From CAWJFJ01 sp963800065 (GTDB lineage Bacteria; Actinomycetota; Acidimicrobiia; Acidimicrobiales; UBA8190): 64,000 nt of DNA. The translations under genes were made by a program, and so were the position numbers. Location of the stretch: the NCBI GenBank assembly GCA_963800065.1, contig CAWCZO010000010.1, forward strand, positions 310,001 through 374,000. The letters run 5' to 3'. Below, piece after piece: positions 56,080 through 63,354 of the stretch; positions within the stretch are counted from its first letter, which is position 1; every line of letters begins with the position of its first letter. The notes under the pieces were generated by a model. It made no database searches. It was not told the origin of the DNA and saw only the letters and a list, made by a program, of their open reading frames with translations.

Positions 56080-57006
56080 TCAGCCGCCGATCTGGAGACC
56101 GGGCGCCCGTGACCGGAAGATGTGGGCGTTGACCTCGGGCCCGATCTCGGCCGGGTCCCAACGCCGGGGTCCCTTCTTGGGTTCGACCGTCGGCCCGAGG
56201 GACCAGGGCTCGTAGTGGGTGATGCGGTGGCCGACGGCGCGGAAGACCTGACCGGTGACGTGGAGGGCCTCGTCCGACGCCAGCCAGGCCACCATGGGTG
56301 CCGAGTTCCGGGGGTTCATGGCGTTGTACTCACCCTCGTCGTCGGTGCCCGGTTCGATGACCTCGGCGTTCTTCATCAGGGTGCCGGTGATCCTCGTCAT
56401 CCCCCCGGGGGCAACGGCGTTGGCCCGGACCCCGTAGCGGGCCAGCTCGAGCGACGAGATCACCGTCAGCGCGGCGATCCCCGCTTTGGCGGCGCCGTAG
56501 TTGGCCTGGCCGACGTTGCCCTGCAGGCCGGCCGAGGAGACGGTGTTGACGATGGCGGCCCGGGGCTGGTTCCCCGCCTTCGAGGCCTCGCGCCAGTAGA
56601 CCGCGGCGTGGTGGGTGGTGGCGAAGGTGCCCTTCAGGTGGACCCGGACGACGGAGTCGAAGTCCTCCTCCGACATGGAGAAGAGCATGGCGTCGCGGAC
56701 GATGCCGGCGTTGTTGACGAGGATGTCGAGCCGGCCGAAGTCGTCGACGGCCTGCTGGACGAGGGCCTTGGCCCCTTCCCAGTCGGCCACGTCGGAGTAG
56801 TTGGCCGAGGCCCGGCCGCCGTTCTTGCGGATGATCTCGGCCACCTCTTCGGCCGGGGCTTTGTCCTCCCCGCCCCCGTGGACCGATCCGCCGACGTCGT
56901 TGACCACGACCGTGGCCCCCTGGTCGGCCAGCTCGAGCGCCTCACCGCGGCCGATGCCGTGGCCGGCCCCTGTGACGATCGCCACCTTGCCGTCGAGAAT
57001 TCCCAT
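56080..57006 (-). CDS. Short-chain dehydrogenase (peroxisomal HSD17B4/FabG-like)
   Basis: A 308-residue SDR of the multifunctional-enzyme type. IVTGAGHGIGRGEALELADQ near residue 10, NDVGGSVHGGGEDKAPAEE, NNAGIVRDAMLFSMSEEDFD near 98 and SSAGLQGNVGQANYGAAKAG near 157 match (3R)-hydroxyacyl-CoA dehydrogenases of beta-oxidation (MFE-2 N-terminal domain). It should oxidise a 3-hydroxyacyl-CoA to the 3-ketoacyl-CoA. The C-terminal 60 residues (HYEPWSLGPTVEPKKGPRRW) are an extension. It follows the amidohydrolase by 15 bases under operator candidate G. Confidence 0.9.
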   Translation of the reverse strand: MGILDGKVAIVTGAGHGIGRGEALELADQGATVVVNDVGGSVHGGGEDKAPAEEVAEIIRKNGGRASANYSDVADWEGAKALVQQAVDDFGRLDILVNNAGIVRDAMLFSMSEEDFDSVVRVHLKGTFATTHHAAVYWREASKAGNQPRAAIVNTVSSAGLQGNVGQANYGAAKAGIAALTVISSLELARYGVRANAVAPGGMTRITGTLMKNAEVIEPGTDDEGEYNAMNPRNSAPMVAWLASDEALHVTGQVFRAVGHRITHYEPWSLGPTVEPKKGPRRWDPAEIGPEVNAHIFRSRAPGLQIGG

Positions 57007-57021
57007 CGTCGTGTCGTCCCC

Positions 57022-58170
57022 TCAGCCCAGTCGGTAGAGCTGGCGGGCGTTCTCGCAGCACATGCGGGCCCGCTCGCCGTCGGGGACACCGCCCATCGAC
57101 TCCTCCACGATCCGGCGGGAGTAGGGCCAGTCGTGACGGTGGTGGGGGTAGTCGGTCGACCACATGAGGTTGTCGACACCGATCCAGTGGCGGGTGGCCA
57201 CGGCGAAGGGCTCGCGGATGAAGGTGACCTTCCAGTTGCGGCGGAAGTACTCCGACGGCGTCATCTTGAGCGTCGTCTTCGTCCACGTCCGGTTGCGCCA
57301 GTAGTGGTCGTCCATGTGCTCGAGGAAATGGGGGACCCAGCCGGCGCCGCACTCGACGGCCACGCACTGGAGGTTGGGGAAGCGGTCGTAGATCCCGGCG
57401 TAGATGAACTTCGACATGAAGCCGGAGGCCTCGCCGACGGGGCCGCCCATCTCGGCCAGGCCGATCTCACGGCCGGCCGAGGCGGCGGCCTTCTGGAAGG
57501 TGCCGGCCGTGCGCTTGCCCGCCTGACGGAGACCGGAGTGGATGTGGACCGGCATCTGCTCCTCCTCGGCCGCCTCCCAGAAGGCGTCGTCCTCGTCGGA
57601 GAGTGAGGAATTGCCCGAGGGATAGGCCGAGATGATGACGCCCTTGTAGCCGGCCGCCTTGGCGTTCTTGAGCCACTTGACCGAGGTCTGGATGTCGACG
57701 CCGGGCATCTGGGCCAGGCCGATGAGGCGGTCGGGGGAGGCGGCCATGAACTCGTCGTGCATCCAGGTGTTGTAAGCCTCGAGACCGGCGAGGTGGTAGT
57801 CGTCGTCGTCCTGGGCCATGAAGGCGCCCATGGTGCGCTGGGAGGGGAAAAGGACCTCGGCGTCGACACCGTCGAAGTCCTGCTCCTCGACGCGGGCCTT
57901 GCCCTCGAAGGAGCCCCTCAGGATGGAGTCGTAGGTCGAGCCGTACCACTCGAGCTCCTCGTAGCGCTTGCCGTACTTGCCGGCGTTGGTGACGAGGCCG
58001 AGCGGCATGGGCGGGGTGCCGGGGACCAGCTCCCAGGCGTCTCCCCCCTTGGCGTCCTTCACCAACTTGGGTGCCCGGTCGTGGAACTTCTTGGGCAGGT
58101 ACTTGGTCCACATGTCGGGGGGCTCGACCACATGGCCGTCCGCCGAGATGAGCCGGTACTGACGGGTCAT
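57022..58170 (-). CDS. Amidohydrolase 2 family protein
   Basis: A 382-residue amidohydrolase-2 protein. LISADGHVVEPPDMW (residues 7-21), VHIHSGLRQ (near 213), VAVECGAGWVPHFLEHMDDHYW and MWSTDYPHHRHDWPYS (Asp near 350) are the metal and signature segments. It is the fourth copy in the window and, like 31182, begins with the xDADGHVVEP motif. AAGGAGG precedes ATG 58170. It heads a two-gene transcript with the hydroxyacyl-CoA dehydrogenase, so its substrate is probably an acyl-CoA or an acid derived from one. Confidence 0.88.
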   Translation of the reverse strand: MTRQYRLISADGHVVEPPDMWTKYLPKKFHDRAPKLVKDAKGGDAWELVPGTPPMPLGLVTNAGKYGKRYEELEWYGSTYDSILRGSFEGKARVEEQDFDGVDAEVLFPSQRTMGAFMAQDDDDYHLAGLEAYNTWMHDEFMAASPDRLIGLAQMPGVDIQTSVKWLKNAKAAGYKGVIISAYPSGNSSLSDEDDAFWEAAEEEQMPVHIHSGLRQAGKRTAGTFQKAAASAGREIGLAEMGGPVGEASGFMSKFIYAGIYDRFPNLQCVAVECGAGWVPHFLEHMDDHYWRNRTWTKTTLKMTPSEYFRRNWKVTFIREPFAVATRHWIGVDNLMWSTDYPHHRHDWPYSRRIVEESMGGVPDGERARMCCENARQLYRLG

Positions 58171-58234
58171 TCGTCCTCCTTGGCCGCCCCGCAGGGCAGG
58201 CGCCGGGAAGCCTCGGAAGACCCCCGGAGTTCTC

Positions 58235-58248
58235 TGACTTTCGTGTCA
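58235..58248. promoter_or_regulatory. Operator candidate G (TGAC-N6-GTCA)
   Basis: CTGACTTTCGTGTCAG has the shared core with both flanking bases, 65 bases before the amidohydrolase start (58170). On the minus strand a TAAGCT hexamer just before it could be the -10, placing the repeat over the transcription start. Confidence 0.6.
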
Positions 58249-58292
58249 GCTTACTGTGCCGTCCGGAGCCGGGAAAGCCGACCCCGGGTCGC

Positions 58293-59126
58293 TCAGAAGC
58301 CCTTGAATTCCGGGGGTCGGCGCTCGGCGAAGGAGCGGAGACCCTCGCTCGAGTCGACCGTTCCCGTGATCAGCTCCTGGGCCCAGGCCTCGTCGTCGAA
58401 GGCCGTCTGGCGGTCGGAGTCGAGGGAGCGGTTGAGGAGCCATTTGGCCATCCCGAGAGCCTTGGTCGGACCCGACGCCAGGCGGCCGGCCAGATCGGCC
58501 GCCGTCTGCTCGAGGAGCTCGGGGGCGACCACCCGGTTGACGAGACCGAGGGCCATGGCGTCGGGAGCCGAGAGGTCGTCCCCGAAGAAGATCAGCTCCT
58601 TGGCCCTCTGGAGGCCGATCAGACGGGGCAGGAGGTAGGCGCCGCCGCCGTCCGGCGAGATGCCCCGGCGGACGAAGACCTCGATGAAGCGGGCGTCGTC
58701 GGCCGCCACCACCAGGTCGCAGGCGAAGGCCAGGTGGGCCCCGATGCCGGCGGCGGTGCCGTTGACCGCCGCGATGACGGGCTTCTCGCAGTCGAGGACG
58801 GCCCCCACCAGGCGTTGGGCCCCGCGCCGGATGACGCGGGCGGCCTCACCCATGACGCGGTCGGGTGCCCCCTCGGGGCGGGGCGGGGCGGGGCGGCGTG
58901 CGCCGCCGCGGAGGTCGGCGCCGGTGCAGAAGCCCTTGCCGGTGGCGGTGAGGACGACGGCGCGGACATCGAGGGAGGCCGAGGCGTCCTCCAGGAGGTC
59001 GATGACGCGGTTGCGTTGGTCGGGGGTGATGGCGTTGCGGACCTCGGGGCGGTTGAGGGTGATCCAGGCCACCTGGTTGTCGACGCGGTGCATCACCTGG
59101 TCCTCGAGGGGCTGGTCCTCCGGCAC
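58293..59126 (-). CDS. Enoyl-CoA hydratase/isomerase family (crotonase)
   Basis: A 277-residue crotonase. VAWITLNRPEVRNAITPDQR opens the fold, and TATGKGFCTGADLRGG and GTAAGIGAHLAFACDLVVAADDA form the oxyanion hole. The second acid/base region reads RRGISPDGGGAYLLPRLIGL, with Asp where hydratases often have Glu, as in isomerase-type members. The last part (DSSEGLRSFAERRPPEFKG) is the usual C-terminus. GTG 59126 follows CAGGAGGAAC. It is divergent from the DUF35/thiolase genes across operator candidate H, so hydration and thiolysis of one acid may be switched together. Confidence 0.9.
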   Translation of the reverse strand: MPEDQPLEDQVMHRVDNQVAWITLNRPEVRNAITPDQRNRVIDLLEDASASLDVRAVVLTATGKGFCTGADLRGGARRPAPPRPEGAPDRVMGEAARVIRRGAQRLVGAVLDCEKPVIAAVNGTAAGIGAHLAFACDLVVAADDARFIEVFVRRGISPDGGGAYLLPRLIGLQRAKELIFFGDDLSAPDAMALGLVNRVVAPELLEQTAADLAGRLASGPTKALGMAKWLLNRSLDSDRQTAFDDEAWAQELITGTVDSSEGLRSFAERRPPEFKGF

Positions 59127-59191
59127 GTCCGTTCCTCCTGCTGTGCGCGCCACGGGGCGCGGGCCCGACCACCGGGCGGCGGCACCAAGCA

Positions 59192-59205
59192 TGACACGCA
59201 CGTCA
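59192..59205. promoter_or_regulatory. Operator candidate H (TGAC-N6-GTCA) and promoter
   Basis: TGACACGCACGTCA has the shared core without the outer C and G. It overlaps the -35 region of a promoter whose -10 TAGTGT (59225-59230) ends 8 bases before ATG 59239, and lies 65 bases before the divergent crotonase start. Confidence 0.5.
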
Positions 59206-59238
59206 CGCTTGTGATCGGGCGTACTAGTGTCCCCTACC

Positions 59239-59628
59239 ATGCAGATGTCGGTGGTCGACTACCTCGTCCTCGGTGACGAGCCGCACCTCGAAGCGAACGC
59301 CTGCACGTCGTGCGGGGCGCTGTTCTTCGACCGGCGCAACGCCTGTGCCCGCTGCGGGAAGCTCGAATTCGAACGCCGGGCACTGGCCACCACCGGGGTG
59401 GTGCGTTCGTACACCATCATCCACCGCGCCGCCCCGAACGTGCCCGTGCCCTACGTCTCGTCGGTGATCGAACTCGACGGCGGGGGCGTGGTGAAGGCCA
59501 ACCTGCTCGACGCCGGGTCCGACCCCGAGAAGATCGAGCTGGGGATGCCCGTGCGCCTCACCACGTTCGCCTGCGGGGTCGACGAGGAGGGAACCGAGGC
59601 GGTGGCCTTCGGCTTCACCCCCGCCTGA
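59239..59628 (+). CDS. DUF35 zinc-ribbon/OB-fold protein
   Basis: A 129-residue DUF35 protein: CTSCGALFFDRRNACARCGK (zinc ribbon, residues 22-41), then the OB-fold with TGVVRSYTIIHRAAPN and PYVSSVIELDGGGVVKANLL. It should form a complex with the thiolase encoded next, channelling the acyl-CoA. Unlike 35218, its partner thiolase has the nucleophilic Cys. ATG 59239 is preferred over GTG 59227 and ATG 59245 by position of the -10 TAGTGT. Confidence 0.88.
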   Translation: MQMSVVDYLVLGDEPHLEANACTSCGALFFDRRNACARCGKLEFERRALATTGVVRSYTIIHRAAPNVPVPYVSSVIELDGGGVVKANLLDAGSDPEKIELGMPVRLTTFACGVDEEGTEAVAFGFTPA

Positions 59629-59714
59629 CGGGCGTCGTCGGGCACAGCGACGTTTCGAGATGTCGTGACACCACGGCCCCCGGAGGGCCGGGGATCTCGG
59701 CGAGGAGGTTGGTG

Positions 59715-60919
59715 ATGGCAGACAACATCTGGATCATCGGGACGACGATGACCAAGTTCGGGCGCTATCCGGACTGCGACTGTGTCGACCTGGCCAGTGA
59801 GACCGCCCTGGGGGCGCTGGCCGACGCCGGGGCCACCATGGCCGACATGCAGATGATGGCCGTGGGGTGCCTGCTGGAGGCGTCCAACATGCTCGGTCAG
59901 CACCTGCAGAAGCAGATCGGCCAGACCGGGATCCCCGTGTACAACGTGGCCAACGCCTGTGCCACGGGGGCCACCGCCGTGCGGACGGCCATGCTGGCCA
60001 TCAAGGCGGGCGAGGCCGACATGGCCCTGGCCGTCGGGGTGGAGCAGATGGGGAAGATGGGTCTGCTCGGACCGGCCGGGCGCGAGCGGGCCAAGCCGAA
60101 GGGGTTCGAACGGTCCGGTCGCTACGGGACGGTCATGCCGGTGGAGGGGGTGCTGGGGACGCAGCTGATGCCCGGCGTCTTCGCCCAGGCGGGGATGGAG
60201 TACGCCTCGCACCACGACGGGGTGGGGTTCGAGCAGTTCGCCAAGGTGGCCGAGAAGAACCACGCCCACTCCACGCTGAACCCGTTGGCCCAGTACCAGA
60301 AGGCCTTCAGCCTCGAAGAGGTGATGGGGTCGGCCATGGTGGCCTATCCGAACACCCTCCTGATGTGCTGCCCGACCGGCGACGGATCGGCCGCCGTCGT
60401 GCTGTGCTCGGACGCCAAGCTGAAGACCCTCGACCCCGACGTGCGGCGACGGGCGGTGAAGATCTCGGCCTCGGTGCTCACGTCGGACCCCTACGTCGAG
60501 TCGGACACCGCCCAGCCCGACGTGTCCACGTTGACCAGGAACGCCGCCGCCGCCGCCTACGAGCAGGCCGGGGTGTCGCCCCAGGACCTCGACCTGGTGG
60601 AGCTGCACGACTGCTTCGCCACCGCCGAGCTCATCCACTACGAGAACCTCTCGCTGTGCGAGCCGGGGGAGGGGGCGACTTCATCGACCGGCGCGGGCCG
60701 TGGCGCGACGGGGTGACCCCCGTCAACGTCTCGGGCGGCCTCATCTCCAAGGGCCACCCCATCGGGGCCACCGGGGTGGCCAATCTGTACGAGGTGGCCA
60801 CCCATCTCCGCGGGGAGGCCGGCGACCGCCAGATCGAGGGGGCCCGGGTGGGCCTGACCCACGTCATCGGGTTGGGCTCGGCCTGTGCCGTGCACATCCT
60901 CGAGAAGGTCGCCTCCTGA
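59715..60919 (+). CDS. Thiolase (acetyl-CoA acyltransferase-like), frame broken by one missing base
   Basis: Residues 1-315 are in one frame: IGTTMTKFGRYPDCD, the nucleophile in VYNVANACATGATAVRTAM, and HDCFATAELIHYENLSLCEPGEG. The frame as assembled then runs into TSSTGAGRG and stops at 60716. The frame one base later continues without a break as FIDRRGPWRDGVTPVNVSGG, then LISKGHPIGATGVANLYEV and ends at 60919 with CAVHILEKVAS. One extra G in the GGGGG run at 60671-60675 joins both. With that repair the protein is about 400 residues and complete, with Cys, His and GHPIGATG. AGGAGGTTGGTG precedes ATG 59715. It should cleave a 3-ketoacyl-CoA together with the DUF35 protein. Confidence 0.88.
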
Positions 60920-60923
60920 GGTA

Positions 60924-63272
60924 ATGCCCGAGACCCTCCTGGCCGGGGTCCGGGTCGTCGACATCGCCGGCGAGCCGGCCGCCATGACCGGACGGATCCT
61001 GGCCGATCTGGGCGCCGAGGTCATGAAGGTCGAGCCCCCCGGCGGCGACCCGTTGCGGACGGTGCCGCCTCTCGGGTCCGACGGGACGTCGCTGCGGCAC
61101 ACCGTCTGGAACGCCGGGAAATCCCTGGTGACGCTGGAGTCGGCCGAGGACCGGCGCCTGTCCGGGCTGCTGGCCGGGGCCGACGTGGTGATCGCCACGC
61201 CGCAGTGGCCCGGCGCGCTGGTCGTCGACCCGTCGGTGGCGCCGGGGGCCGTGTGGGTCAACGTCACCTCCTTCGGCGGCGACGGACCGCGATCGGGGTG
61301 GAAGGCCGGTGACCTCGGGGTGATGGCCTCGACCGGGAACATGTACTGCACGGGTGACCCCGACCGGGCCCCGGTGCGCTGCACCGAGCCGACGGCGTGG
61401 GCCCACGTGGGCCCCGAGGCGGCCATGGCGGCGCTGACGGGACTGGCCTCGGGGAGGCCCCAGGTGGTGGACGTCTCGGCCCAGGAGGCGGTGATGATCG
61501 CCTCCATGGGCCACCCCGGTCGCTTCGCCAAGACGGCCAACCGCGGGAAGCGCTCGGGGGCCAGCATCGGTGTGACGCGCGAGATCTGGCCGTGCGCCGA
61601 CGGTTTCGTGTCCTTCGGTCTGCGCGGGGGCAAGGCGCGGGTGAAGAACATGCAGACGATCACTCGGTTGGTGGAGAGCGACGGGCTGGCCACGCCGGCG
61701 CTCACTGACCGGGACTGGACGACGTACGACCACAACAAGGTGGGGGCCGAGGAGCTCGACTCCATCGCCGCCCCCATCGCCGAGTACTTCCGGCGCCACA
61801 CCATGACCGAGCTGTACGAGACGGCCGTCGAGACGAACCTCATGCTGGCGCCGGCCAACTCGCCGCCGCAGTTGATCGAGAGCAGGCAGCTGGCCTCGCG
61901 CCAGTACTTCGTGGCCTTCGACGGGATCGCCCATCTGCCGCGCTCGTTCGTGTTGGTGACGAGCCCGGGCGACGAGGTCCAGAGGCCGGGGCCGGCCGCC
62001 GCCGTCGGCCTCCCACCGGACGCCGCCGCCGCCCGGTCGACCGGACCGGCGACGCGTGGACCGGCCACGGCGGCGTGGGCGGGAACGAAGATCCTCGAGT
62101 TCGGGACGGGAGCGGCCGGTCCCATCGCCGTGCGCTACTTCGCCGAGCACGGGGCCACCGTGGTGCGGATCGAGTCGCGGTCGCGGCCCGACTTCCTCCG
62201 GACCTACGGGCTCGGGCCCGGCAACCCCTGCGGTCTCGAGGGATCGGACATGTTCGACTCCGTGAACGTGGGGAAACTGGGGGTGACGCTCAACCTGAAG
62301 CACCCCGAAGGGGTGGGGCTGGCCAAACGGCTCATCGGATGGGCCGACGCCGTGGCCGAGAACTTCGCCCCCCGGGCCATGCGCGGCTTCGGTCTCGACT
62401 ACGGCTCGTTGGCGGTGGAGAAGCCCGACCTGGTGATGGTGAGCTCGTGTCTGCAGGGCCAGACGGGTCCGCACAAGGACTATCCCGGATTCGGCGGGCA
62501 GGGTTCGGCCCTGGGGGGCTACAACCTCCTGACCGGATGGCCCGACCGCGAGCCGGTGGGGCCTTTCGGGACCATCACCGACTCCCTGGCCCCGCGCTTC
62601 GTGGCCAGCGCGCTGGCCGCCGGCCTGCTCTACCGGCGGCGGACGGGGAAGGGCCTCCACCTCGACGTGGCCCAGGTGGAGGCGGCCGTCTACTCACTGT
62701 CGCCGTGGATCGCCGACTACGACGTGAACGGTCACACCGGGATCCGCCAGGGGAACCGCTCGGAGCGCTTCGTCCCCCACGGCGCCTTCCGGTGCGCCGG
62801 GGACGACCGCTGGGTGGCCGTGGCGTGCTGGGACGACGACGACTTCGCCGCTCTGGCCCAGGTGCTGGGCCTGGACGACGCCACCACCCGGCGCTTGGCC
62901 ACCGTCGAGGACAGGCGGGCCGCCATCGACGAGATGGAGGCGTTGGTGGAGGGGTGGACCCAGGGACGCGACGCCGGCACCGTGGCCGAGACCCTGCAGG
63001 GGGTCGGCGTCGAAGCCGTTCCCGTGGCCGACCTCGGCGACGCCTGGGCCGATCCCCAGCTGGCGCACCGGGGGCACTTCGTCATCCTGGAGCACCCGTG
63101 CATGGGGCCCTGCGGCTACGAGCGAAACGGCTTCCGACTCTCGGACGCTCCCGCCGGTTACGAGCGGACGAGCCCCACCTTGGGCGAGCACAACGAGATG
63201 ATCCTGGGAGAGATCCTCGGTCTCGACAACGCCGAGCGGCGCCGCCTGGCCGACGAGGGCGTCCTCGAGTAA
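60924..63272 (+). CDS. Double-length CaiB/BaiF CoA-transferase (two fused copies)
   Basis: A 782-residue protein formed of two consecutive family III CoA-transferase domains. The first half opens ETLLAGVRVVDIAGEPAAMTGR and has its putative catalytic Asp in PQVVDVSAQEAVMIA. A Pro/Ala linker near residue 375-390 leads to AWAGTKILEFGTGAAGP, the start of a second domain whose Asp is in GLHLDVAQVEAAVYSLS. Family III enzymes work as interlaced dimers, so the fusion may be an internal dimer. ATG 60924 is 4 bases after the thiolase stop, in the same transcript. The acid is unknown; fusions like this occur with actinobacterial methylacyl- or steroid-CoA genes. Confidence 0.87.
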   Translation: MPETLLAGVRVVDIAGEPAAMTGRILADLGAEVMKVEPPGGDPLRTVPPLGSDGTSLRHTVWNAGKSLVTLESAEDRRLSGLLAGADVVIATPQWPGALVVDPSVAPGAVWVNVTSFGGDGPRSGWKAGDLGVMASTGNMYCTGDPDRAPVRCTEPTAWAHVGPEAAMAALTGLASGRPQVVDVSAQEAVMIASMGHPGRFAKTANRGKRSGASIGVTREIWPCADGFVSFGLRGGKARVKNMQTITRLVESDGLATPALTDRDWTTYDHNKVGAEELDSIAAPIAEYFRRHTMTELYETAVETNLMLAPANSPPQLIESRQLASRQYFVAFDGIAHLPRSFVLVTSPGDEVQRPGPAAAVGLPPDAAAARSTGPATRGPATAAWAGTKILEFGTGAAGPIAVRYFAEHGATVVRIESRSRPDFLRTYGLGPGNPCGLEGSDMFDSVNVGKLGVTLNLKHPEGVGLAKRLIGWADAVAENFAPRAMRGFGLDYGSLAVEKPDLVMVSSCLQGQTGPHKDYPGFGGQGSALGGYNLLTGWPDREPVGPFGTITDSLAPRFVASALAAGLLYRRRTGKGLHLDVAQVEAAVYSLSPWIADYDVNGHTGIRQGNRSERFVPHGAFRCAGDDRWVAVACWDDDDFAALAQVLGLDDATTRRLATVEDRRAAIDEMEALVEGWTQGRDAGTVAETLQGVGVEAVPVADLGDAWADPQLAHRGHFVILEHPCMGPCGYERNGFRLSDAPAGYERTSPTLGEHNEMILGEILGLDNAERRRLADEGVLE

Positions 63273-63305
63273 CCGGGTCCTTCGAGTCGCTGCCGTTGAC
63301 GCCGC

Positions 63306-63343
63306 CGGGCGGCTCGTCCCACAGACCGTGGACGAGCCGCCCG
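63306..63343. terminator. Strong bidirectional hairpin
   Basis: GGGCGGCTCGTCC (63307-63319) and GGACGAGCCGCCC (63330-63342) pair perfectly over 13 bases, with one more C:G outside and a 10-base loop. It lies between the CoA-transferase stop (63272) and the convergent permease stop (63355). There is no T tract, as is common for high-GC actinobacteria. Confidence 0.75.
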
Positions 63344-63354
63344 ACACGGCGTCG

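Noticed and set aside
2043..59205. Assigning the TGAC-N6-GTCA repeats to KstR or KstR2
   Set aside because: The consensus sequences I recall for those regulators centre on AAC/GTT and CAAG/CTTG and do not fit, so no named regulator is given.
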